Assembly (NCBI GenBank): GCA_021234155.1
Contig: JAJEKV010000059.1
Span: forward strand, 4,276,571 to 4,340,570
DNA length: 64,000 nt
Reading direction: 5' to 3'
Source: Isoetes taiwanensis
Taxonomy: Eukaryota > Streptophyta > Lycopodiopsida > Isoetales > Isoetaceae
This document shows, piece after piece, positions 1 through 9,290 of this stretch. Below the pieces are notes generated by a model. That model was not told the origin of the DNA, ran no database searches, and worked only from the letters and a program-made list of their open reading frames with translations. Every line of letters begins with the position of its first letter. Position 1 is the stretch's first letter. A program made the translations under genes and the position numbers.

Positions 1-1043
1 ACAATGAAACTAGAGGCACTTATACAATCAAAAATCGCATCGATCCGAGACATCGGATCGCCATTCTAGAATGGGACGAGCATGCATGTCGTGCATGCAT
101 GCGGGCTGCGCATGCCCGTTTTGGTTGGGAGTTCGCTATTTCAGCGTGTTTACAAGATCCACATCTCATGGGCGCTTCCTCTTCTCTCAGCAGTACCTTA
201 TTCTCTTTGAATTGTTTCCGGTGCGGGGAGGGGCTTCTTCTGCCTGGTTTAACCAATTTGGCGTTTCTTTCTTGCTATCCTTTTAGGCCTTTGGCCTCGT
301 CCCGTGACCTTCGGCCCCTCGATCCTAGTTTGTAAGGAAGTTCTCTGGTAGTCGGGCGGTTTGTTGGTTTCTTGCGAGTCCCATTCTAGAATCGCATCGA
401 TCCGAGACATCGGATCGCCATTCTAGAATGGGACGAGCATGCATGTCGTGCATGCATGCGGGCGGCGCATGCCCGTTTTGGTTGGGAGTTCGCTATTTCA
501 GGCGCGTTTCTGCATCCACATCTCATCGGCGCTTCCTCTTCTCTCAGCAGTACCTTATTCTCTTTGAACCCACCCTCCCCCCCTTCTTTGTTTATTGTAT
601 TTTGCACAAGTTTCTGTTTATCATGTTTTTCTTCCACCCCCTGGGTGATGCTTTTTTTCCACCCCCTGGGTGATGCTATTCTCTGGTATGTTTATGTTGT
701 CTCGTTTGTTGTGTTGGTGATGTGCAGGTACAGGTTGGCGAGCGGCATCTGTTTCGACTTCTCCATGCGGGGGTTTTTGGGAGCGATTCTATGCCTTTAC
801 GTTTGTCTAAGCCCTTGCGAAGGCTTATCACTAGGGTTTTTCCTCGAAAACCCGAAAGGGCGGGGTTTTTTAATCCCGGTGATAAGCTTTCGGCAGGTAC
901 ATCAGCCACTCATCTATTAGCATTGTATTTTTTTTGGGGTCCAAATGATATAATTGGATTTTCCCTTTATTTTTCGTGGGCAGTTCGCATGTGTGCGGCT
1001 ACCCACTGTCCACCATTGGTTTCTTGCGAGTCCCATTCTAGAA
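1..1043 (+). repeat. Composite 1-kb dispersed repeat, copy 1
   Basis: Two partial tandem units (from about 35 and from about 392) begin alike, with TCGATCCGAGACATCGGATC followed by TTCTAGAATGGGAC, and then diverge after about 175 bp. Both units end with GTCCCATTCTAGAA (378-391 and 1030-1043), the reverse complement of the 14-mer near each start (64-77, 421-434). A second copy with the same two-unit order lies at about 55785-56795, so the whole composite is the repeating entity. It contains a strong stem-loop at 815-900. The short open frames inside it have no recognisable product. The class is unknown; a SINE-like or other non-autonomous element is possible. Confidence 0.75.
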
Positions 1044-1059
1044 ATGATAATAAGATATT

Positions 1060-1240
1060 TCAATCTGTCACGGGAGGTGGCTCTTCCCAGTCCACAGGAC
1101 TCTCATCCCCCTTAGGCTCTGTCTCTTGCGAGGCCACAACACCAGAGACGCCTGCTTCTGATTCCAATGCTAATGGTACAGGCGGTTTCTCGGGCACAGG
1201 CAACACAGGCTCCAGGTCCACAAACTCCACCTCCTCATCT
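1060..1240 (-). CDS. Displaced C-terminal tail of the methyltransferase
   Basis: Removing 1241-4225 and one CATCT copy makes the frame from 4226 continue without a break into 1240 and on to TGA at 1060-1062. The tail is acidic and Pro-rich (begins DEEVEFVDLEPVLPVPEKP, ends DWEEPPPVTD). The clean frame across the insertion shows that the LTR element landed in an exon that was still open. Confidence 0.8.
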
Positions 1241-1595
1241 TGTTAGTTTGAGTTCTTGGCGTGCACCTTGCAGCAGCAGTCTATGACCGCCGGATGCTAC
1301 AAGGCTGCCATGCTCATGATCACAAAACAAGAACAAGACAAACAAATATGAACAAAGAATGAGGGAAACGTGGCCAAGTGAGGCTCTCCAAATTTGAGAT
1401 AAACCTGCGTACAAATGAAGAGGCTCCGGTCTAATATAGTGTAGACCGCAAATCTGAGCCGTACATCTAACTAAATCTAATCCCTACACTTATGTTAACC
1501 TAATCATGCCAAGTGTCAGTCTGCCACCACTGACACCTAACATGTGCATGCACCTAACATGTGCATGCACAATGTTAACCACTAGGTGGTTAACA
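1241..1595 (-). repeat. 3' LTR
   Basis: 355 bp, apparently identical to 3871-4225. Its minus-strand start carries GTTAACCACCTAGTGGTTAAC, a near-perfect terminal palindrome. Direct copies of CATGTGCATGCAC occur inside. Confidence 0.93.
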
Positions 1596-3870
1596 CTGCC
1601 TCCCCCTAAAAGTTTTTAGCACGAAAACATGTACAGACTTTTATAAGACAAGTCTGACAATTACAACATGGTGCCAAAAATGAAGGGTGAAAATAATGGT
1701 AATGGTTGGGTTGTGTCGCCGAAAAATATCTTCGTGAATGCGTCGATGACGAATAAGATCCGAATGAATGTCGATGGAGAACATGGATCATAGGAACTTT
1801 GGGCCAAAAAAACATGAAGACCATCCCCTTATATAATGGGTAAGTCTATTTTAACAAATATGGCCCAAAATGTCACTTAAAAACAATTAGGGGTCTTCAA
1901 AAATGTAAACACCAAGAAAGCTTTCCCCGTGATCAGCCATAGAAGAGCGTGGCTATGCGTGATGATAGCTTGTGCAGAGCGTGGATCTTGGGCTAAAAGC
2001 ATGGCCATAAGCATGGGCGTGAGCGTGGGAGCATAAAAGCGTGGCTGGAGCGTGGACTTGGCATGGGCGTGCGTGAGATTGAGGAAGGTGACAAGAGCGT
2101 GGCTTTTGCGTGACAAAGCGTGGGTTGGCGTGGGTTTATTGTTACTAAGCATGGCCCGTGAAAGCAAAAAGGCATGAAGCGCTGGATCGTGGATCGTGGG
2201 GCGTGGACCGTGGGAAGAAAACTGGAGCGTAAGCGTGGGCGTGGAGCGTGGGCGTGGGGCCCCTTAGCGTGACGCCTTAAATCCCGTGAGTTGAACGTGA
2301 GCAGGGTTGACCCACGGCGTCACCCGTGATCGGCCTGCATAATGAGGGCTGAGACCCTAAAAAGTTCGAACCCTAAAATGGTTTTGCGGCGGCTAGGCAT
2401 GGCGGTGAAGCTCTCCGGGCTGCCGAGATATACTGCTGTTGCTATTTCCAGAAAATAGGGTGTCGAATGAAGCTTAATATTTGCCTTGAAATGTGCATGC
2501 TAAAGAGAGATCTGCAGAAGGGGGATTCTGATATGGTGCCGAAATTGAATCTGAAAGGGATTTGATCTGGAATAGCAGAGAATAGTTACTATATTTGCAT
2601 GTTTCTGCAGGATAGACGGCCGGATGTTGACAATGGGAAGGATGATTTGATGTTTTTCCTGCAGAGCGAACCTGGTGCTTGCTTGCTGATTTGAATAGAT
2701 AGGCATTTGTTGCATAGTAGGAATAAACAGATGATAATGAAAAATGTGCTGCAGGGTTTCATGCAAGTCTCAAATAGAGCGGCAGGGCAGAAATCTGAAT
2801 GCTTTGCTTGTAAGGCGTGACTTGATCTGCTCCAAAGATTCTCGATAAATTCTGCTAACCCAGTGTATCGGATGCAGGTACAGATATGGATTCGTTGCTG
2901 GTGAAGAAGAGATGGGGGCGAGCCGCAGAGCTGGCCCTTGTAAAGAATTCAAGAAGGCATACGAAGTTGAGGCCGAAATATAACTCCCCAAGATGATGAT
3001 GCTTTATTGAAAAAATCATCGTTTGCTTCTCTCGTGATGTGCAGACTGAAGGTATGCCAGAGGCGAATTCCTGAGATGCGGGAATGATATCTGGAAGTCC
3101 TGAAATGCTTGATGCAGGTACTAATAGATGCTGGAGAAGACATGCTGCATACAACGTGAAGAACAACTCTGATGCTACGAGGTAAAGAACAACTCTGATG
3201 CTTGCTGGTTTGAATATGCAGGGACGAGTTTTTTTTTGCAGATGAACGACACAAAGAACCAAATAACTCTCCCTTGAGAGATCTGTTCTGATAATGGAGT
3301 GTGAACCATAAGGGAGGGCTAGCCAAAGTGCTGGCCCTCTGCCAAATAATTTAAAAAAGAAAGCTTCGTGAAAAGCACTAGATTACTGATATGCCCATCA
3401 TGGGATGTGGTACAGAATGATTTTTTTTTTGTTTTTTTGGTTGTGCAAAGTGCACAAACTGGCAGATAAACAGAGATAGCAGAAAAAGAACAAGAAGGAT
3501 AATCATTTTTTTGATAGTTTTGCAGCAGATAGAAGATAACACGTGATTTTCCTGATATGTTTGGCAGAAAAGGAGTGCTGTCACCACTCCAAAGACCCTT
3601 GACTGTAATACTGAGCTTGCTGCACCATAAAAAAACAGAGTTTTGAAAACTTCATAACTAGACTAATTGCAAAGGAAAGGATTTGACAAAGGGGCCTCCA
3701 GCCGGACCATTTCAACAATTGGTTGGGCCAAATAAGGGAGTGGAAAGGGTTGAGAGTAATATACAAGGAGTATTCAAGAACTGATGATGATGATGAGAGC
3801 AGCAAGAACAACAGCAAGACAGCAAGGCTGAAGAAAGTGATCACGAGCGAACCCGGCATAACGGCGCCAG
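1596..3870 (-). other. Non-coding interior of the LTR element
   Basis: There is no long open frame on either strand. Part 1930-2300 is dense in GCGTGG/AGCGTGG-type motifs. Part 2480-3200 has repeated short phrases ending TGCAGGTA or TGCAG. I recognise no captured gene. Confidence 0.7.
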
Positions 3871-4225
3871 TGTTAGTTTGAGTTCTTGGCGTGCACCTTG
3901 CAGCAGCAGTCTATGACCGCCGGATGCTACAAGGCTGCCATGCTCATGATCACAAAACAAGAACAAGACAAACAAATATGAACAAAGAATGAGGGAAACG
4001 TGGCCAAGTGAGGCTCTCCAAATTTGAGATAAACCTGCGTACAAATGAAGAGGCTCCGGTCTAATATAGTGTAGACCGCAAATCTGAGCCGTACATCTAA
4101 CTAAATCTAATCCCTACACTTATGTTAACCTAATCATGCCAAGTGTCAGTCTGCCACCACTGACACCTAACATGTGCATGCACCTAACATGTGCATGCAC
4201 AATGTTAACCACTAGGTGGTTAACA
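3871..4225 (-). repeat. 5' LTR
   Basis: 355 bp, apparently identical to 1241-1595 and adjacent to the primer-binding site at 3870-3848. It truncates the methyltransferase frame at 4225. Confidence 0.93.
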
Positions 4226-4734
4226 CATCTTTTCTCCCCGTAATTGGAGGCTGGATTTCTGTATAAGTGCCTTTAACATCGCCAGCACCATTCTTTGCTC
4301 CCAGTTCCTCATTTTCATCAGGAAAGGATTCACAGGAGCTTATCCTGGTCCTGATGAAACTTATTTTATCTGGGTCTATATCGACAGAGACAACATTGCG
4401 CCCCTGCTTAAGGGCGCAAATTGCTGTGGTGCCTGTTCCAGAAAAGGCATCCAAAATCCAGTCTCCCGGGCGAGAAAACCACTGTATTAAATTATTAATT
4501 AGCCGTTGTGGCTTCTGATAATGGGACACCACAGCGCCTTGTCTCTGTGGGTCTCTTAACTTTTGCAAAACAGCCGGGAAATGAAAAGCATTGCAGGGAG
4601 GAGTCTTCTTATTCTGCGTATTGAAATGAGCCATGGTTTTTTTGGTGTCCGCGCTGTAAAAATCTATATGGAAATGCTCAAAACAGCTTACTAAGCGCGG
4701 ACCACCACCATGTCCCTTGACGTTCATCTTTAGC
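4226..4734 (-). CDS. Methyltransferase C-terminal exon (motifs X and I)
   Basis: The acceptor TTTGGCAG precedes 4734. Conserved parts are SHYQKPQRLINNLIQWFSRP (motif X and the helix before motif I), GDWILDAFSGTGTT (SAM-binding motif I) and VVSVDIDPDKISFIRTRI (motif II). Spacing matches beta-class enzymes, in which motif I follows motif IV. The frame runs into the LTR at 4225 and stops within it. The junction with the upstream exon is off by one nucleotide in this copy. The catalytic residues look intact, but the gene as assembled is not. Confidence 0.85.
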
Positions 4735-4804
4735 CTGCCAAACAATGCAACAATTAAAAATTAGTAGATAGAAAACAATGAAAATAAGTTAGCCCAGTGG
4801 TGTG

Positions 4805-5024
4805 GCGGTATAAGTTTATACCATGGTTGCCTTGCTGTATAAATTTATACCACGGTACCATGCCGTATAAATTTATACGAAGGTTGCCTTGCTATATAAA
4901 TTTATACCACGGTACCATGCCGTATAAATTTATACGAAGGTTGCCTTGCTGTATAAAGTTATACCACCGTTGCTCCAGCTGTATAAATTTAAACCTTAAG
5001 GCAACTGTGGTATAACTTTATACC
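4805..5024. repeat. Palindrome cluster 1 (GGTATAAATTTATACC), in an intron
   Basis: About eight exact or near copies of TATAAATTTATA with GG/CC or CG ends lie between methyltransferase exons 5068-5497 and 4226-4734. Part of the cluster is a tandem duplication of about 58 bp pairing two palindromes with spacers ACGGTACCATGC and GAAGGTTGCCTTGCT. Variants include TATAAGTTTATA and TATAACTTTATA. Confidence 0.9.
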
Positions 5025-5067
5025 ATGGAGTTACAGTAAAAAGAAAAGCAACGAATTTAAAGCTTAC

Positions 5068-5497
5068 CAAACTCAGTTTTTGAAGCCGGCGTTACAGACC
5101 GCTCCCATGTAAGCACCGACATCGTCTACAGGTCGGAATGAAAAATGATAACCCTCCAGTTTGTAGATATCGTGACTTCCTTTAAACCGTCCAAAAAAGC
5201 ACGGACTTGCACGTGCGTGAAAGCCTCGTCGTCGAAGGCGCTATCTTTAATTTTAAAGCCATAAGGAATATCTGCAATGCACAATGTAAAATTTTGCTTG
5301 TCCAAAAGAGTCCCCAGCCTGGTGCAATCACCCTGAACGACCCTGTACAAGCAGTCCTGACCAAAAGTTGTAAATCTCTCATAGCTAGTGTCAAAACTGC
5401 TAGTGCCGACTTCTTTTCCCTGTTCAATGGCCTTCAGTCTCTGCCTCTCCTCTTTGGCCCTACGAACCAGGTTTAAAAATAGCCCTTTCTTCTTGTT
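5068..5497 (-). CDS. Methyltransferase N-terminal exon (motif IV)
   Basis: The acceptor TTCTTACAG precedes 5497. The frame opens NKKKGLFLNLVRRAKEERQR, then GDCTRL, FTLCIADIPYGFKIKD and WRVIIFHSDL. GDCxxL before xDxPYG is the usual layout of N6-adenine or N4-cytosine methyltransferases, with DIPY as the catalytic DPPY-like tetrad. An in-frame TAG at 5126-5128 is followed by about 19 more open codons (MSVLTWERSV...) to the donor at 5062-5067. The stop is therefore probably a mutation or a consensus error, not the natural end. Confidence 0.8.
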
Positions 5498-5557
5498 CTG
5501 TAAGAAAACAATGAGACAAAGGCACGAAGACATAACATATTTTTACGCAAAACTTAC

Positions 5558-5697
5558 CCAAAAACCGGGTTAATTAAGCTGTTCTCTCGATTATACTATC
5601 TGTGGTACAAGTTGGGTAAAGAAGCTTGCACTCCTCCCAGTCTTCTAGGTTTAGTTGCTTCATTAACTCGGCCTGGCTGGTGACAATGTCTTTCTGA
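5558..5697 (-). CDS. Linker exon with premature stop
   Basis: The acceptor CTGTGCAG precedes 5697, and the exon joins in phase to the one ending at 5767. It reads QKDIVTSQAELMKQLNLEDW, then a Cys-containing segment, and meets TAA at 5574-5576, sixteen bases before the donor GTAAGTTTTG. A stop so close to a good donor, followed by the methyltransferase exon, suggests a former continuous frame. Alternatively this is the true end of a separate ParB protein. Confidence 0.5.
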
Positions 5698-5766
5698 CTG
5701 CACAGGTAAAAATGTTGTAAGACAAAGTAAGGGAAAGAAGAACACGGCATAGCAAATGAGGCTTAC

Positions 5767-6002
5767 GTCTTAGCTTCCTTAGCCATTTCGTCTAGAGTGA
5801 ATTCCTTGGCCACAACTTTCTCTAAGAGTCGCACAAAAATTTCTTTGCTTTTTAGACCCTGTAGCTGCGTCCAGTGTACAATGCTCATATTTTTTTGTTT
5901 TGCTTCACCACTTTTTTTTGGTTTTTTTCCTGCGGAGCTAGCTTGTTCTTTAAGCTCGCCATCCTCAAACATACAAAAAATTCTTTCTTGAAGATCCCAC
6001 AC
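5767..6002 (-). CDS. Linker exon between ParB-like and methyltransferase domains
   Basis: The acceptor TTAACAG precedes 6002 and joins in phase 0 to the exon ending at 6385. The exon reads VWDLQERIFCMFEDGELKEQ, then a Lys-rich run, then IVHWTQLQGLKSKEIF and LLEKVVAKEFTLDEMAKEAK, and ends at donor GTAAGC (5761-5766). It is charged and helix-rich, with no domain I recognise. A helix of the LDEMAKEAK type resembles the short HTH-like segment that often follows ParB N domains, but this is weak. Confidence 0.6.
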
Positions 6003-6069
6003 CTGTTAATGGTCAATGTCAAGTAGTTTAGTGTTGATTACAGTCTAATTGCGCACCGTGACTAGGCAC

Positions 6070-6312
6070 GGTATAAATTTATACCAAAACAGGGCTCGGT
6101 ATAAATTTATACCGTATACCGCACCTGGTCGCGGTATAGACCAGGCGCGGTATAAATTTATACCGGGACCTGGGCGCGGTATAAATTTATACCACGACCA
6201 GGCACGGTATAAATTTATACCGTGCCTAGGCGCGATATAAATTTATACCGTGACCTGAACCTGTGTCAATTTTAACATGGTGCGGGCTTCCATTGTTCGT
6301 ATAAATTTATAA
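6070..6312. repeat. Palindrome cluster 2, in an intron
   Basis: About eight copies of GTATAAATTTATAC lie between the exons ending at 6385 and starting at 6002. Spacers are GC-rich and themselves partly palindromic (GACCTGGGCGCG, CGTGCCTAGGCGCG). Most copies keep both flanking GG/CC pairs. Confidence 0.9.
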
Positions 6313-6384
6313 AACTCGAGGCTAATAAACACTTCAAACCACGCTAAACAAACTAAGAAAGACTAAATTAAAATTTTTACTTAC

Positions 6385-7537
6385 TCGTCCATCTCGGAAA
6401 GCAAGCTGGAAGTAATTGTCGTACTGTTTTACAGCCATTATAGGCTTCTTATCTGAATCATAACTGAGGCAGCATTCTGTCACACAGGCTTCTCGAAGCT
6501 CTTGGAGTTTGTTCTTTTGTTTTTTAAAGTCTTCTCCATGCGTTTGTTTGAACTCCACGTACTCTCGGTGCATAAAGCGGATCTTGTCTATCAGGCTCAT
6601 TTTTAATCTGAAGTCATTGTCTAGATTGTGACTTACGGCAATGACTTTTGCTTCTTCGTCTGTTAGCCCCACGTAGATATGTGCTTCCATGCTCTTCCAG
6701 ACTTCATTACGGGTTTCTTCTTTTGATAGTTCCTTTCTTGCTTTATAACTATGTGTGCCTCCAAGAACATAATAAGTGTAATCTTCGAAGTCGGCCTTTC
6801 TGTAATCTTTAAGTTGGGTGACCTGACTTCTGTCTACCATCACAACTAGTGGCGACACATGCGCATGAGGATTTCTTCTCATTCTTTGCTTAAGAATAGC
6901 CACATGTGCCGCGTACAACTTCCTTACCTGAAGCAGTCTGACCCCATCTTCATTTTTTGGTGGTCTCTTAATCGTGCTCAGCGTCAAAGAAATGGTTTGT
7001 TTAAGGAGTTTGGTCTCATTAACCCTCTTTAAAATTGCACTTGACTTATCTGAGGGCCGCACAACAATATCTGCTCCAGGAGCCTTTTGAAGCGCTTCTG
7101 CTGACTCCTCTATAGTCAAGGCCTTTGTGGTTCTTGACTTTTTTTTGGTAGGAGGCTGTGTATCTACTACCAATGCTTGCCTCTTACCCTTCCCCCTTAT
7201 CACCACCTCTTCCTCCTCTTCTTCTTCTTTTTCAACCTCTTCATCTTCCTTCTCCACATCTTCCTTAGCACGGGGGTACCAAAAACCTTTTGTCAAAACC
7301 TTTTCGTCACATAGTGTCACTGAGGACAAAATGCCAACTATGTCCTGTAATGTAGGATAAATTAGGAAGCTGACGGTATAAATTTATACGGTAAAGCAAC
7401 GAAGACCAACTTACATAGCCATGCTTGTAATTGTCTGCAATGTAATCGTGGACGTCTTTAGGTTTGCACATGCTTATGCGCAGCATTGTACTGTTTAAAA
7501 TGTAAACAACGTCCCCGTCGTCATTTAGACAGTTCAT
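6385..7537 (-). CDS. ParB/sulfiredoxin-like domain exons
   Basis: An ATG at 7537 opens a frame that runs to the donor at 7415 (GGCTAT then GTAAGT) and continues in frame after the acceptor at 7344 down to the donor at 6385 (GACGA then GTAAGTAAA). The product begins MNCLNDDGDVVYILN, then has a Glu/Asp-Lys-rich stretch and a basic segment (RGKGKRQ, TKKKSRTT) that could be a nuclear localisation signal. A globular region follows with LLQVRKLYAAHVAILKQRM, VSPLVVMVDRS, YYVLGGTHSYKARKEL and IAVSHNLDNDFRLKMS. GGTHSYKA matches the GxHRxxA-type box of ParB N-terminal domains, and the preceding strand pattern fits. In ParB proteins this fold binds or hydrolyses nucleotide or nicks DNA; here the activity is unknown. 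Confidence 0.75.
7375..7391. repeat. Single intronic palindrome copy
   Basis: One copy of GGTATAAATTTATACGG lies in the short intron between exons 7415-7778 and 6385-7344. Confidence 0.85.
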
Positions 7538-7538
7538 T

Positions 7539-7778
7539 ATATCTCATCTTCATTTTCTGTAGCAGTGAGGCTTGTCATTTCGCCAGCGAGGTAATAATCA
7601 TCAACCTTGAACTTTCCCCTCCCTGACTGATAACACAAATACAGGTATGCCTCAGTGGGATAGCGCTCTCTCGCTCCCCTGTGTACGTACCATGTTTGAC
7701 CTTTCAGTTCATAGGTATTTATCTTTGGTGTTGGTGGCTGTAATGGTTGGCCTTTGTGTTTGATAATAATCTTCTTGA
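7539..7778 (-). CDS. Exon 2 reading frame of the ParB/methyltransferase gene
   Basis: The acceptor TTTCAG lies at 7779-7784. About 79 codons stay open from there, with a basic start (KKIIIKHKG), WYVHRG, YLYLCYQ and FKVDDYYLAGE, ending DEI-TAA. The stop overlaps the ATG of the next frame as TAATG. I recognise no domain. The frame does not follow from ATGGCCAC at 8400 without a shift, so an exon may be missing or a base lost. It may once have been continuous with the next frame. Confidence 0.45.
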
Positions 7779-8015
7779 CTGAAACGGCAAAAAAAACACA
7801 TTTTCACATCAGAAAAATAGTTTTTTTAGACTATCTTAAACACTTTAACTGTAATAAAAGTGGCCTAAAGAACCTCAAATTCGTGCTGTTTTAACCCTTT
7901 TTCCATGTAAAATGGCCTTAAAACACAACACTATTATTCAACTAGTATGGTTTTGGATTTTGCTTTAGCCACACCACACCCTTTAGAAAATATAAACCTT
8001 GTCGGTTGTCCGCTC

Positions 8016-8334
8016 GTATAAATTTATACCAAAAGTGTTTACGAACTGTTTGTTTTAACGACTATGGTCTCCCTCTGTTTAAATTTATCTGAGAGAGGGT
8101 TCTCAAGAACAAGTATAAATTTATACCGCTGGTGCTCGGAAGCAGATAAATTTATACCGGATTAGAATATTCTTGATATAAATTTATACGCTCCGAGCAT
8201 GAGCGGTATAAATTTATACCGTTGCATATACCGCAAGTGTTCTGCAACGGTATAAATTTATACCGTCTGAGCACCAGCGGTATAAATTTATACCGTTGCA
8301 GAACCCTCTCAGTTTAAATTTACACAGAGGGACC
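8016..8334. repeat. Palindrome cluster 3 inside a nested inverted repeat
   Basis: About eight copies lie upstream of the ParB exons. They are organised symmetrically: 8066-8100 pairs with 8301-8334 (CCCTCTG...GAGAGGGTTCT), 8126-8140 pairs with 8265-8280 (CCGCTGGTGCTC), and CCGTTGCA pairs with TGCAACGG further in. Confidence 0.88.
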
Positions 8335-8400
8335 TTAGGCTCAACAGACTAAAAGAGATGCGGAACTAAAAAAGTACGCATTAGAGACTTACGTGGCCAT

Positions 8401-8596
8401 GACCGTATGGATTCGCTTATAGCTGTTCGGCAGAGCAAATTAGGGGGAGTATATAAGGCGCAGGCGAGCGGCTTCGACTCCGAACAGCGTATGGAGAAAA
8501 TAGAACGACCGGCGCCGAGCTTAAGTACCTCTGCTCAGAGCCTTTTCGTATAGCGGTTCTCCATAAATTCTCCTATACGAATATCTGTAAGTTTTC
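8401..8596. promoter_or_regulatory. Shared divergent promoter region
   Basis: The region separates the minus-strand ATG (8400) from the plus-strand gene (8789). TATATAAGG at 8450-8458 is a good plus-strand TATA box; the reverse complement CCTTATATAC could serve the minus gene about 50 bp from its ATG. Palindrome clusters lie on both sides. The promoter role is inferred from position. Confidence 0.5.
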
Positions 8597-8767
8597 GTAT
8601 AAATTTATACCTTTTGCGTTCACCGTTGCCCTTCTCTGTATAAATTTATACCATCTCTTTATACCACCTCTGTAAATTTTTTTACCATATTTGTATAAAT
8701 TTATACCAACTCTGTATAAATTTATACCAAGTGTCGTTCCTGCTTCTGTGTCGTATAAATTTATACC
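8597..8767. repeat. Palindrome cluster 4, upstream of the transposase start
   Basis: Five full copies of GTATAAATTTATAC plus degenerate ones (TCTTTATACC) end 21 bp before the ATG at 8789. They lie between the presumed transcription start and the coding region. Confidence 0.88.
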
Positions 8768-9290
8768 GTCTCACGCTACTTGCTGATTATGGCTAGAGAG
8801 AAAAGAGCTGCAGAGCCTCCATCTCCTGTTCGCAGGCTTCCTCCTCCGATGGTTTTCACACCTCCTCGAATGTCCCCAGGTAGTAGCCTCGAAACTTCCG
8901 CCTCCGATATTCAAAGCCCCGGTTGGGGGTTTACTCGCCACCCCCACCACCACCACCACATCGGCTTCCACCACGATTCGGTTCACTCCACCACAGCCTG
9001 CTCCTGAACGTCGTTTGCCCCCACCAATGCATTTTACTCCACCACAGCCTTCAGAGCTCAGACTCCCTCTTCCAGTTCATTTTATTTCGTCTCCCATAGT
9101 CCAGCGTAGACCGCTTCCCCGAAGGCAAATCACACCAACTCCATCCATTTCGCTAGTTGATACTACAATAAGTAGAAGCAGTCAGTGCCAAGCAACTCCT
9201 GTATTCTACGACACTTCAGGAGCTGGTTAACTACGTCACCAACCTTGACTACTTTTTCCTAGAGAGAGGGCTAGCAGCTCCCCCCAAGAC

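Larger units (their letters stand above)
1241..4225 (-). mobile_element. Non-autonomous LTR retrotransposon inserted in the methyltransferase exon
   Basis: Two 355-bp direct repeats (1241-1595 and 3871-4225) begin TG and end CA, and the element is flanked by the 5-bp duplication CATCT (1236-1240, 4226-4230). On the minus strand, 3870-3848 reads TGGCGCCGTTATGCCGGG after one C: a primer-binding site complementary to a tRNA 3' end. AGGGGGAGGCAG sits just before 1595 as polypurine tract. The element therefore runs on the minus strand. The 2275-bp interior shows no gag, protease, RT, RNase H or integrase, so it must use enzymes supplied in trans (LARD/TRIM-like). The LTRs look identical by eye, implying recent insertion. 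Confidence 0.93.
1060..8400 (-). pseudogene. ParB-like domain plus amino-DNA methyltransferase gene, multi-exon, disrupted
   Basis: Exons inferred from clear GT-AG signals on the minus strand: 8393-8400 (ATGGCCAC then GTAAGT), 7415-7778, 6385-7344, 5767-6002, 5558-5697, 5068-5497, 4226-4734 and the tail 1060-1240. The product would have an acidic, Lys-rich linker, a ParB/Srx-like domain (GGTHSYKA box), a linker, then a methyltransferase with ADIPYG (motif IV) before DAFSGTGTT (motif I), the beta-class order. ParB-methylase fusions are known from phages and prophages; an intron-bearing version next to a transposase suggests a transposon passenger. Breaks: stop/start overlap TAATG at 7535-7539, TAA at 5574-5576, TAG at 5126-5128, an off-frame junction between 5068 and 4734, and a retrotransposon inserted at 1241-4225. 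It could be one fusion protein or two proteins. Confidence 0.8.

Noticed and set aside
4797..5015. Plus-strand frame rich in YKFI repeats, also 6049-6240
   Set aside because: Read-through of the palindrome clusters; the periodic peptide comes from the DNA repeat.
4805..8767. CRISPR-like array
   Set aside because: Repeats are perfect palindromes with irregular spacing in introns of a eukaryotic gene; there are no cas genes and no uniform spacers.
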